64,000 nucleotides of DNA, taken from NCBI GenBank assembly GCA_963737835.1, contig CAVTUH010000001.1:3410001-3474000 (forward strand), written 5' to 3'. This document shows, one piece after another, positions 44,319 to 52,815 of this stretch. How positions within the stretch are numbered: position 1 is the first letter of the stretch; every line of letters starts with the position of its first letter. This DNA comes from Palsa-1248 sp963737835. GTDB lineage: Bacteria > Gemmatimonadota > Gemmatimonadetes > Gemmatimonadales > Gemmatimonadaceae. The notes below the pieces were generated by a model. That model did no database searches and had not been told where the DNA came from. It worked only from the letters and a program-made list of their open reading frames with translations. The position numbers were made by a program, and so were the translations under genes.

Positions 44319-46226
44319 ATGGTCACCATCCCGCGACATCCAGCCGATGTGGCCCCAGCAGGGGGGCCGATCGCTTATGTGGACGATCGTGTGGCGGCAG
44401 CCATGGAGGAGTCGGTGCGCCTCGCGCACGCGCACCTGGAGTGCGCGCCGCTGCCGTCGGCGGTCGTGAGTGGGGCGGCACACGTGCTCGTGTTTGCCAA
44501 TGCCGCGTTTCGACAACTCAGTGAAGCCGCTGCCGCACGCGCCGACATTGGCGTGCCCATAGTGGACGCACTACCATCCGCCGAACACGAGGGGTTGAAT
44601 GGGCTTCTCGATCGGGTCCGGTGCGACGGCGTCGCCGTGCAGGATGCGCACTTGGGATTCCCGCCCATGGGCGAATCGCCGGCACGTCGCGCGACGTGGT
44701 CCTGTGATGTGTGGCCCGTCGTGGAAGGGGCGGGTCGGTTGGATTACCTCGTGGTGACGGTCCGGGCAACTCGCCGCGGAGAGGACGCACGCTCACGTCA
44801 GCGGGCGATCACGGAGCGCCTCCTCTTTGCCGCCTTGCGGGAGCAGGACGTGGCGCAGGGCGCTGACCGCGCCCGAGCCCGAGCGGTATTCCTCGCCGAG
44901 GAGAGTCGCCGCCTGGGTGTCTCGTTCGACCTCGAGGCCGTCTATGCGGCGATCGCGACGGTTGCCCTTCCGAAGGTGGGCGCCTGGTCCATCGTCGATG
45001 TCGACCGGCCCGATGCCTCGTGGTGGCGGCTGCCCATTGTGCACCCCGACCCGATGAAGAGGGCCATCGTTCAGGACCTGGACGAGCGCTGGTCGCCAGC
45101 GCCTGGCGATCCGCTGGGCGTTTCACTCATTGCGGAGACGCGGGCATCGACCATCGTGGACACCGACGTCGACGCGGCGCTCGCGGGCGCGGCGCATGGT
45201 CCGGATAATCTCCGTCTGCTGCGAGAGCTCGGGCTCGGGGCCCTCCTCGTCGTGCCGCTCATTATTCACAAGCGACTCCGCGGCGCGATCACGTTTGTGA
45301 ATCCGATCGGGGCCGCCCCCTATACGGTGGACGACGTCCAACTCGCGGAGGATCTCGCGAGCCGCTGCGCGGATCTCCTGGACGGTGCGCGTCGCTACGA
45401 TGGAGCGCGTCTGGCGCAAATCAGCGCCGACGCCGCTCGTGCGCGCTCGGACACTGCGCGCAGAGACGCGGAGCACGCCAATCTGGTCAAGACTTCGTTT
45501 CTCACGTCGATGAGCCACGAGTTGCGCACACCGCTGAACGCCATTCTGGGGTACACGGAACTCGTCGCGATCGGCCTGCGCGGGCCGGTGACCGTGGAGC
45601 AACTGGACGCGCTGGGTCGGATCCGAACGGCAAGTAAGCACCTGCTCGGCCTCATCAACAACGTGCTGAACTTCGCAAGGCTCAAATCGCGGGAGGTTCC
45701 TTTCGTCAATGTGGACAGCCCCGTGAGCGAGGTACTCGACGGCGCCGCGCTGATGGTCGAGCCGCAAGCGTCGGCGAAAGGCATTGCGTTCGTGCGCACC
45801 CCCTGCCTCCCCACTCTCGTCGTCCATGGGGATGTGGAGAAAGTGCTCCAGATCCTGCTCAATCTGTTGTCCAACGCGATCAAGTTCACGGACGCCGGCG
45901 GCAGCGTCACACTCGCGGCCGTACGGTCCGACCGTCGGCGGCGCGTCAGCGACGCGACGTCAATCTCCCGATCCGGGACAGCGGCCGCGGTCGACCTGAC
46001 CGTCCGCGACACCGGGCGCGGGATCGCGGCCGAGCACCTGAAGACGCTCTTCGACCCGTTCGTCCAGGTTGGCCGGCGGCTGAGCGGGACGGACGAGGGT
46101 ACGGGACTCGGCCTCGCCATCAGCCGCGATCTGGCGAGAGCGATGGGTGGCAATGTCACGGTCGTCAGCACCCTCGGCGTCGGCTCAACGTTCACCTTGA
46201 CCATGCCATGTGCGGGGCCGGGTTGA
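44319..46226 (+). CDS. GAF-domain sensor histidine kinase downstream of kaiC
   Basis: 635-residue cytoplasmic kinase whose ATG follows the KaiC stop directly. N-terminal PAS-like part (about 20-160), a GAF domain (about 200-360), HisKA with FLTSMSHELRTPLNAILGYTE (His near 397), then NLLSNAIKFTDAG (N box), VRDTGRGI (G1), LFDPFVQVG (F) and GTGLGLAISRDLA (G2). No receiver, no membrane segment. Partnership with the KaiC protein echoes the KaiC-SasA pairing of cyanobacteria, but the sensor part is GAF, not a KaiB-like fold. Confidence 0.92.
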   Translation: MVTIPRHPADVAPAGGPIAYVDDRVAAAMEESVRLAHAHLECAPLPSAVVSGAAHVLVFANAAFRQLSEAAAARADIGVPIVDALPSAEHEGLNGLLDRVRCDGVAVQDAHLGFPPMGESPARRATWSCDVWPVVEGAGRLDYLVVTVRATRRGEDARSRQRAITERLLFAALREQDVAQGADRARARAVFLAEESRRLGVSFDLEAVYAAIATVALPKVGAWSIVDVDRPDASWWRLPIVHPDPMKRAIVQDLDERWSPAPGDPLGVSLIAETRASTIVDTDVDAALAGAAHGPDNLRLLRELGLGALLVVPLIIHKRLRGAITFVNPIGAAPYTVDDVQLAEDLASRCADLLDGARRYDGARLAQISADAARARSDTARRDAEHANLVKTSFLTSMSHELRTPLNAILGYTELVAIGLRGPVTVEQLDALGRIRTASKHLLGLINNVLNFARLKSREVPFVNVDSPVSEVLDGAALMVEPQASAKGIAFVRTPCLPTLVVHGDVEKVLQILLNLLSNAIKFTDAGGSVTLAAVRSDRRRRVSDATSISRSGTAAAVDLTVRDTGRGIAAEHLKTLFDPFVQVGRRLSGTDEGTGLGLAISRDLARAMGGNVTVVSTLGVGSTFTLTMPCAGPG

Positions 46227-46322
46227 CCACAAGTGCACGGGGTCGGAGCGCGTGATGTGGCCGACCGCTTGGCCATTCGAGCGACCGCCGTGATCAGGGA
46301 GCGCGCGATTCGCCCGCGGGAG

Positions 46323-46352
46323 GGTTTGGCACATCCTTGGATATGCCAAACC
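46323..46352 (+). terminator. Hairpin terminator after the kaiC-kinase operon
   Basis: Nine-bp arms GGTTTGGCA and TGCCAAACC with a 12-base loop, about 100 bases after the kinase stop and shortly before the end of the convergent small gene. Confidence 0.6.
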
Positions 46353-46405
46353 TCGTGCGTCTTGCGGCGCGGGATGCGCCGGCCGCCACTGCGAGGTGTC
46401 GGTAG

Positions 46406-46576
46406 TTAGTCCAGCACCGGGACGATACAGATCACCAGGGCGATCAGGGCCCCGACCTCGAACACAGCCGCCCGTCTGAGCAGCACTGACCCCCAATATC
46501 GTCGCTGCCATCGCCGCCGGCGCCGCCGGCGTTCCCTGATCGGTCCAACTGGTGCGGAGAAGAGCGGGATTGTCAT
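46406..46576 (-). CDS. Small Arg-rich single-TM protein
   Basis: 56 residues: a cytoplasmic run RERRRRRRRWQRRYW (about 15-29) followed by one hydrophobic helix (AVFEVGALIALVICIVPVL) at the C-terminus. Weak ribosome site (GAGAG). Lies 74 bases after the WXXGXW lipoprotein gene on the same strand. The size and composition may mean a membrane-active or regulatory small protein; the frame is short, so the call is tentative. Confidence 0.4.
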   Translation of the reverse strand: MTIPLFSAPVGPIRERRRRRRRWQRRYWGSVLLRRAAVFEVGALIALVICIVPVLD

Positions 46577-46649
46577 ACGACTCTCAGTGCTGCGAGTAGG
46601 TAGCCGATCATTGACCAACAATGGACGCGCTGATATCGAGACTTCGCTC

Positions 46650-46994
46650 CTACTGCCAGTGGCCTTCGACATACACCCAGTTGTCGGTGCCGCTTTTCTC
46701 CCAGTTGCCTGCGGTCCAGGCGTAATACCCGGTGGGTGGAACGGCCCACCCGCCGTCGCGCCATAGGAAGTCATTGCTGTCCCAGCTGTAGTGGCCGGAC
46801 CCCCAGCTGTACTCCGGTCCGGGTTGCGCCGGCGGCGTTTCCTGCCGACCCGGGGGCGGTGCGTGGTGCGCATAGCGAGCGGCATCGCCCGGATGCTGGT
46901 AAGGTGGATGTGATGCACACGCCGAGCTGGCGAGCAACGATGCCACCACCACCGTGCTCATGAGGTGTCCGCGGGCACTCCATTTCCACGTCAT
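46650..46994 (-). CDS. Small WXXGXW-repeat lipoprotein
   Basis: 114 residues. Lipobox ASSACAS (Cys near 27), a Pro/His/Gly-rich linker, then two Trp repeats: YSWGSGHYSWDSNDFLWRDGGWAVPPTGYYAWTAGNWEKSGTDNWVYVEGHWQ. This is the minimal form of the YXWGXW family seen also at 39960. GGAGG precedes the ATG at 46994. Envelope-located; role unknown. Confidence 0.78.
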   Translation of the reverse strand: MTWKWSARGHLMSTVVVASLLASSACASHPPYQHPGDAARYAHHAPPPGRQETPPAQPGPEYSWGSGHYSWDSNDFLWRDGGWAVPPTGYYAWTAGNWEKSGTDNWVYVEGHWQ

Positions 46995-47086
46995 TGCAGC
47001 CTCCACTTTCAAAGGGACCTGCGTCGTTCTTCTCTGCACGGGGATCGTCCGGTCACGCCGCACGATCCACGTCCACCCTCCTCGTG

Positions 47087-47431
47087 CTAGCGAGACCGGT
47101 CGTCGTGTCCCTGATCCGACGCTGGCACGCTATTGGAGTGAGACGCTTTGCCCGCCGCATACCGCGTATCGAGATCCTTGCTCTCCGCCGCGTGCCGGCC
47201 CTTCATCTGCTCCGCCGATTCGCCAGCTCGTGGGTTGGCGATCTCTTGACTGTGTCGCGCCTCTAATTCCGTTCGCTGGCCATTGTAGTCCCGGTCGATC
47301 GGACCGGAGTCCCAAACGACTGTGGCGGAGTACTCGGGACTCGGGTTCCTCGTCCCTCTCCCGTACGTCCCGCACGCGACGACCGTCGCGAGCGTCATGA
47401 AGACAGTTAGGATCTGCACAGAGCGTTGCAT
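47087..47431 (-). CDS. Small lipoprotein with NPRAGES motif
   Basis: 114 residues (ATG at 47431; a GTG two codons earlier is possible). Signal peptide with lipobox TVVACGT. The rest is a charged helix: RTELEARHSQEIANPRAGESAEQMKGRHAAESKDLDTRYAAGKASH, closely like the C-terminal helix of the DUF6600 protein (14113). The shared NPRAGES segment suggests a common binding surface. A leader of about 85 bases separates it from the AT-rich promoter element at 47518-47534. Confidence 0.7.
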   Translation of the reverse strand: MQRSVQILTVFMTLATVVACGTYGRGTRNPSPEYSATVVWDSGPIDRDYNGQRTELEARHSQEIANPRAGESAEQMKGRHAAESKDLDTRYAAGKASHSNSVPASDQGHDDRSR

Positions 47432-47517
47432 GCGCACAGGGCCCTCCCGGGCCGAGAGTGTGGCGGCACGCGCGACTCGGCGAGTCCGTGGTGCGCGCGA
47501 TCCAGCACTCGCCTACA

Positions 47518-47534
47518 ATTATATTGCGCACAAT
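47518..47534 (-). promoter_or_regulatory. AT-rich promoter/operator upstream of the NPRAGES lipoprotein
   Basis: ATTGCGCACAAT (47523-47534) with ATTG/CAAT arms running into TATAAT (47518-47523, leftward). Same layout as at 41175-41191; the two sites agree in 12 of 17 positions. Confidence 0.5.
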
Positions 47535-47733
47535 GGGATAAGTCAAGAGGGAATAGTGTCTAACGATATGTGCGCCAACTATATTGGGCGTCATATGTAT
47601 CGATCGAGGCACAGGTGCCGGCGAGGACGGCCATTGCGCCCAGAAACATGCGGGCGTGGGTGCTGCGGCCGCCGAGCCTACGTCGCGAGCTGTCCGACCA
47701 GACCGGCGCTCGCCTGGGCAGTGTCACGGTTGG

Positions 47734-48260
47734 TCATGCCGTCGCCGACACGTCCTCGATGTAGAGCAGCTTGACCGGGACGATGAGCGCGGCAGTCAGA
47801 GGGACGGCGACCATGAGTCCCAAAAAGCCGAAGGCGAGGGTCATGAGCGCCTGCGCGACGATCGTGAGCGCGGGGGCGAGGTGAATCTGCCCCTTCATGA
47901 GCATCGGGATCAGGATATTGGACTCGATGCCTTGGATAATGAGATAGACCACGAGCACCGACGCGGCCTTCTGGGGCGAGTCCAGCAGCGCCATCGCAAG
48001 CGCCGGCACCGCTGGATCTCCTGGGCCTGTTCGGCCAGAGTTGGATACACCGCTGCGCCGATAATACCAAGCGATCCAAAAAGGCCGAGCACGATCGCCG
48101 CGGCGCTCACTGCACGCGGCATGCGCCAACGCCCCAGGTGCGCGCCCGCGAGCCGGTCGACGCCGGCCGACAAGGCGAGTCCGAACAGGATACCGAGAAA
48201 GACCACGAGCAGCACCGTGCTCGCGGCCCAGCCGGCGTGCGGTCAGCACTGGTTCCCCGA
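47734..48260 (-). pseudogene. AI-2E family transporter with internal deletion
   Basis: Two segments of an AI-2E/PerM-type membrane protein in two frames. N-terminal side: WAASTVLLVVFLGILFGLALSAGVDRL...MPRAVSAAAIVLGLFGSLGIIGAAVYPTLAEQAQEI; C-terminal side: PAVPALAMALLDSPQKAASVLVVYLIIQGIESNILIPMLMKG...LTIVAQALMTLAFGFLGLMVAVPLTAALIVPVKLLYIEDV. In intact proteins about 170 residues (several helices) lie between EQAQEI and PAVPA; here they join directly at about 48010 with a change of frame. The first 30 or so residues also seem lost. Not expected to work. Confidence 0.72.
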
Positions 48261-48283
48261 CCCACGCCGGCGTGCGCGCGTCG

Positions 48284-48781
48284 TTATCCAGCGTTGGGCG
48301 GCGCCAAATTTCCGCAGGCCAAGACCGTCTGCATGTTTGCCGCCGACGCATTCACGGCGACGTAGTAGGCACCTGAGGTGGGGAGCTCGAGTGGCAAACT
48401 CGCCATCGCGGTCGCGGTCCCAGCCGCATTGACATTGAGCGGCGGGTACGCGGTCGCCGAGCCGACGACGGCGCCGTTGTCGCCGCATTGCCCCTGATAC
48501 ACATGCCACGGATGCACGCCGCTTGGCGCCGCGTTGCTGATGGCGATGGTCGCCACGCTCTTGCCCGAGCCATGAGCGACGAGCGATGCGGTACCGTGGA
48601 GGTCGACCGCTCCCGTCATGCCGCCGGGCGTCGACAAAGTCGCATTCCATCCTGTGTTGGCAGCGGAGTTCTCAGGATCGATCCGACCGACCTCCGGTTT
48701 GGTGGCGAACGGGTTACACGCCGCGATCGCGGCAAGCGCCGTGATCGTCACCATGGTTTGAACGTGCCGACGGGCGAGCAT
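48284..48781 (-). CDS. CHRD/SOD-like lipoprotein
   Basis: 165 residues with lipobox AIAACN (Cys near 22). Mature part: SLVAHGSGKSVATIAISNAAPSGVHPWHVYQGQCGDNGAVVGSATAYPPLNVNAAGTATAMASLPLEL...YYVAVNASAANMQTVLACGNL. The HPWHVYQGQCG...YPPL...G.A...YV.V..S...L.CG pattern resembles CHRD/Cu-Zn superoxide-dismutase-like folds, with Cys-Cys pairing but no clear copper ligand set. AGGAGG precedes the ATG. Its promoter region carries the same AT-rich element (48864-48881). Confidence 0.62.
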   Translation of the reverse strand: MLARRHVQTMVTITALAAIAACNPFATKPEVGRIDPENSAANTGWNATLSTPGGMTGAVDLHGTASLVAHGSGKSVATIAISNAAPSGVHPWHVYQGQCGDNGAVVGSATAYPPLNVNAAGTATAMASLPLELPTSGAYYVAVNASAANMQTVLACGNLAPPNAG

Positions 48782-48863
48782 CAGGCCTCCTGGAGCGGGG
48801 AGTGTGGTGAGGGCGGCGGCGGGCGTCGATCGGGCGCCGCTACCTCCAATCCCTTGGTGTACT

Positions 48864-48881
48864 ATTCTATCGTGTACAAAT
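48864..48881 (-). promoter_or_regulatory. AT-rich promoter/operator upstream of the CHRD-like lipoprotein
   Basis: ATTTGTACACGATAGAAT read leftward: a degenerate form of the ATTGT..CAATATAAT element, with TAGAAT as -10 (48864-48869). Confidence 0.35.
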
Positions 48882-48902
48882 GAACCTGTCAATAGACAAT
48901 CA

Positions 48903-48930
48903 TTGACAACTTGATTGATCGTTATATTAT
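48903..48930 (+). promoter_or_regulatory. Predicted promoter of the first OhrR-like gene
   Basis: TTGACA (48903-48908), 16-base spacer, TATTAT (48925-48930), reading toward the regulator at 49099. The area is AT-rich against a GC-rich background and overlaps degenerate copies of the ATTG/CAAT element. Confidence 0.5.
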
Positions 48931-49098
48931 AGGCTAGCGTTTGCGATGAGCGCCCACCGGGGCGCCGCCGCGGAGCAAGCGCCCGCGGGGGTCGCCGGTG
49001 ACGCACCGCCCAATAGTCGTCGCCGAAGGCTCTCAGGTACGCGGCGGCGAGCGCAGGGCCTCCGACCTTCCAGCCGTCCGATTGACGAGAGGTCATCC

Positions 49099-49614
49099 GT
49101 GGTAAAGCTGAATCACATAGTAGAGGCAGCCGACCTGAGTGAGAGCCTGTGTTTCGATCTCTGCGCCACGGGGCGGGCCGTTACGCGCGCCTACCGGCCG
49201 CTTTTGTCCTCGCTGGGGCTCACGTACCCGCAGTACTTGGTCATGGTGGCGCTGAGACAACGCGCACCGCGCACGGTTACGGAGCTCGGCGACCGCCTGG
49301 CGCTCGATTCCGGCACGCTGTCGCCACTCCTGAAGCGACTCGACGCGTCCGGCCTGGTCTCCCGCGGCCGGCGCCATGAGGACGAACGGGCCGTCGAGGT
49401 CGCACTCACGCCGAAGGGAACCGCGCTCTTGCGCGACGCAGCAGGGGTGCCCAACAAGATGGCCTCCGTAATGGGCCTGTCGGCGGAGGCGGGTCACCGG
49501 CTCCGCACGCTTCTCAAGCAAGTGACGACCTCGCTCGCCCGGCACCAAGCAGAGAGCCCGTCCGAGGTGTCGACAACGTCCCTCGGCCAGGCCTACCCCA
49601 GCAACGGCGCCTAA
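49099..49614 (+). CDS. ohrR: MarR-family regulator, OhrR-like
   Basis: 171 residues. GTG at 49099 with GAGAGG six bases upstream. ESLCFDLCATGRAVTRAYRPLLSSLGLTYPQYLVMVAL is the OhrR hallmark; Cys18 corresponds to the peroxide-sensing Cys. The wHTH (TVTELGDRLALDSGTLSPLLKRLDASGLVSRGRRHEDERAVEVALT) is intact. Extra Cys22 could serve as the second thiol in a two-Cys sensor. No ohr peroxidase gene is adjacent, which is unusual. Convergent with the second OhrR-like gene. Confidence 0.9.
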   Translation: MVKLNHIVEAADLSESLCFDLCATGRAVTRAYRPLLSSLGLTYPQYLVMVALRQRAPRTVTELGDRLALDSGTLSPLLKRLDASGLVSRGRRHEDERAVEVALTPKGTALLRDAAGVPNKMASVMGLSAEAGHRLRTLLKQVTTSLARHQAESPSEVSTTSLGQAYPSNGA

Positions 49615-49825
49615 CCCGATGGGGTAGAGCGAGCGGCCGCGACCTGCTCGACGCCCGTCGACCAGCTCTGCCACTCCGTCCGGCGACCCGGCGCTCGTCA
49701 AGGCGGCGGACCAGCCAATGGCCTACCTGTTCGGCGCAGCAGCCACCGCGCGACGAGCAGTCCGACGAGGACCATCGGCACGAGAACAAAGCGGACAGGC
49801 CAACCGGTGACGACGAGGTGGCCGA

Positions 49826-50335
49826 TCACGAGGCCGCACGGCGCTGGGACGCGTCGCCGGCCTCCGCCACGCGAGACTCTTCGTCGTCGAGGTTGCGCCC
49901 GAGGGACGCAATCAGTTTTGCCAACACCGCGCGGATGCGTCTCGCTTCCTGAGCCGAGATCCCCATCGCGCCGGCCATCGCCCTCGGTACGCCTGCAGCG
50001 TCGCGTACCAGCGCGCGTCCTTTGGCCGTCGGAGCGATTTCGACCGTGCGCTCGTCATCGGGGCGGCGGTGGCGGGTCACCAGACCCGCCGACTCGAGTC
50101 GCTTGAGAAGCGGCGACAGCGTGCCGGAGTCGAGATCGAGCCTCTGTCCTAACTCCTTCACCGTGCGTGGGGCGTGCTGCCACAAGGTCGTCATGACGAG
50201 GTACTGTGGGTAGGTGAGCCCCACAGCGGCCAGGGCTGGCCCATAGGCACGCGTGACGGCCCGTGCGGCCGCATACAGGTCGAAGCAGAGTTGGTCACTC
50301 AGCTTCGCGGCGTGGTCCTGATTCGATTCACTCAC
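49826..50335 (-). CDS. ohrR: MarR-family regulator, OhrR-like (paralogue)
   Basis: 169 residues, GTG at 50335 (GAGGGAG upstream). SDQLCFDLYAAARAVTRAYGPALAAVGLTYPQYLVMTTLWQHAPRTVKELGQRLDLDSGTLSPLLKRLESAGLVTRHRRPDDERTVEI is a canonical OhrR; Cys17 is the reactive Cys and, as in one-Cys OhrRs, no second Cys follows. About 60% like the copy at 49099 by eye, so the two arose by duplication. The AT-rich operator region lies at 50481-50530. Confidence 0.92.
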   Translation of the reverse strand: MSESNQDHAAKLSDQLCFDLYAAARAVTRAYGPALAAVGLTYPQYLVMTTLWQHAPRTVKELGQRLDLDSGTLSPLLKRLESAGLVTRHRRPDDERTVEIAPTAKGRALVRDAAGVPRAMAGAMGISAQEARRIRAVLAKLIASLGRNLDDEESRVAEAGDASQRRAAS

Positions 50336-50872
50336 ACCAACTCCCTCGTGATCGTGGTGTTGTGGCGCGCGCCGCTGTCGGATCCACCACACCCTTGCGT
50401 ACTCGGCGAACGGCGAACAACGCTCGCCTCGGGTCCAAGCACCAAGACGCATGGGCGGGTACGAGACACACGATCGGCCACATAACGCAATATAATCGAG
50501 CATCAGTGTAATTGCGCGTGTGATGATATTGCCAAATCAAAACGTAAGCGGTCAAGTAGCATACAATGTATGCGGCTCTAGGGGGCAATGCACGGCGGCA
50601 TCCGGCGGCCTATGCGCCGACTGCCGTCCGCGCGCCGTCAGCGGACAGCCTGTATGCGGTACCGAAGCCAATACCGGGGCTTGGCACGCCGTAATTTCGC
50701 GGTGCCGTTCATCGAGGGCGTCCAAGTCACCGCGCACGATGGTCGTGGTCTGCGGTCTCAATACACAGTTCGAGCTGGGCGAGTATACTCAGTAACCACG
50801 CGTGCGCTGGAACGGCCGCATGTCTCGGCGACTTCGGCATTCAATACTCGAATCGGCGAAGGTCATGCCTCC
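50336..50872. other. Divergent control region between ohrR paralogue and FAD oxidase
   Basis: 537 bases. Holds the ATAACGCAATATAATCG element (50483-50499; TATAAT at 50491-50496 reads rightward), GTGTAATTGCGCGTG (50506-50520) and the perfect palindrome GCATACAATGTATGC (50559-50573). No gene was recognised in the stretch. Confidence 0.5.
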
Positions 50873-52715
50873 ATGAACAGACGCCTATTCTTGCAGGCAA
50901 TGGGATCGGTTGCTCTGCCCCCGATCCTGTCACGCCACTTGCGGTCGAGTACGCGTTTTCGCCTGCGCCGTTCCACAAATACCGGGTGGCCATCGGCCGC
51001 GGCATGGAAGCGTCTCAACGATGCGGTCGGTGGCAATCTGATTCCCATCGACTTTCCGCTTTCCATATTGAAAACGGATCCGAAGGGTGCCGCGGCCGGA
51101 CGTCTCATGAAGGATCTGCGCAATCCGTATTACGTCGGTGATCAGCCAGGCCTCACGCAGACTCTGGGATGGGTCGACGCGTGGGCCAGCCAACCGAGCG
51201 TGTACGCGATCGCGGCACGAAATGCCAACGATATCGCTGCAGCGGTCAACTTCGCTCGCGAAAACAACGTGCGGCTGGTGGTGAAAGGCGGCGGCCACAG
51301 CTATCAGGGGACCTCGAACGCGCCCAACTCGCTTCTGGTTTGGACCAGGCATATGCACGACATCGCAATGCACGGCGGATTCGTTCCGCAAGGATGCGAA
51401 CGCGCGATGCAGCCCCAGCCAGCGGTCACGCTCGGTGCCGGAACGATCTGGATGCAGGCCTACCAGGCAGCGACGACCCAAGGCGGGAAGTACGTGCAGG
51501 GCGGAGGGTGCACGACAGTGGGCGTGGCCGGACTCGTTCAAAGCGGCGGCTTTGGGAGTAACTCGAAGCACTATGGCACGGCGGCAGCGAGCCTGTTGCA
51601 AGCCGAGGTGGTCACCGCCGACGGCACGGTTCGTATCGCGAACCCCTGCACAAACCCTGATCTGTTCTGGGCGCTGAAAGGGGGAGGAGGCGGCACCTTC
51701 GGTGTCGTGAGCAGCCTCACACTCAGGCTTCACGACCTTCCCGAGTTCTTCGGTACTGCCAGTTTCTCGATCAAGGCGACATCGGATGATGCATATCGAC
51801 GCCTCATCCGAGAGTTCGTGAGCTTCTATGCCGAGCATCTCTTCAACGAACATTGGGGAGAGCAGGCCCGCGTGCATTCCGACAACACACTCGAGATCGC
51901 GATGGTCTCTCAAGGAGTCGACACTGACGAGGCGAAGAAAACCTGGCAGCCCTTTCTGGACTGGGCCAAGCGTTCGCCCGGCTCATATTCAATCAAGTCG
52001 GGGATGGCGATCGTAAGCTGGCCCGCGCAACGCATGTGGGACGTGCCATGGTTCAAAGCGCATTGGCCCGAGCTGTTCCTCCCGAACTCGAATCCGTTCA
52101 TCGGGCTCCTCGATCATCTTCTGGCACACCTGGCGCAGCCTATCCTCGCGTTCGATGACCGGCCGGGTGCCGGACCCAATAATGCATGGTGGAAAGGGGA
52201 CGGGGGGCAGGTCGGGTGGTTCATTCTGGGGTTACGAGTCACTGTGGCTGCCAGCGTCGTTACTCGAGGGTGACTCTCAACAGCGCCTCGCCGACGCACT
52301 ATTTGCCGCGTCTCGCCACACAGGTGTGGAATTGCACTTCAACAAGGGATTGGCGGGGGCGCCGAGCGACGTCCTCGCGGCAGCGAAGGACACCGCGATG
52401 AATCCTTCAGTCCTGACCGCCTTTGCCCTGGCGATCGTGGCCGATGGTCAAGGCCCCGCCTATCCGGGAATTGCGGGGTTCGAGCCGTCGATTGAAGAAG
52501 GTCGACGAGCCGCGCAGCGGATCGGTCTATGTGCCGATCAACTTCGAGCTGTGACGGGAGAAACGGGAGCGTATGTGAGCGAGAGCAGCTACTTCCAGAA
52601 GGACTTCGCGCACGCGTACTGGGGCACCAACTATCCGCGTCTCGGCGAAATCAAGAAGAAATACGATCCGCACGGACTGTTCGTCGTTCACAATGGAGTT
52701 GGATCGACAAAATGA
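50873..52715 (+). CDS. FAD-binding (BBE-type) oxidase, bicovalent flavin, frameshifted
   Basis: FAD-linked oxidase of the berberine-bridge family, about 612 residues. Starts MNRRLFLQAMG (Tat-like). FAD_binding_4: VKGGGHSYQGTS, with the His that attaches FAD at C8, and VQGGGCTTVGVAGLVQSGGFGS, with the Cys for C6 attachment, so FAD may be bound twice. The last part, YWGTNYPRLGEIKKKYDPHGLFVVHNGVGS, is the BBE tail. The frame breaks near 52225, where GGSFWGYESLWLPASLL takes over. Members oxidise sugars or alcohols; substrate not clear. Its promoter lies in the 50.5 kb control region. Confidence 0.88.
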
Positions 52716-52815
52716 GTACGGACGGCTTCAATCAGGTGTGGCGCTCGAGATCGAACACGACAGAGCGGGCGTTGCTCCGCGAGGCACCAGACTTTCGGCA
52801 ATAGGACGAGACCAT

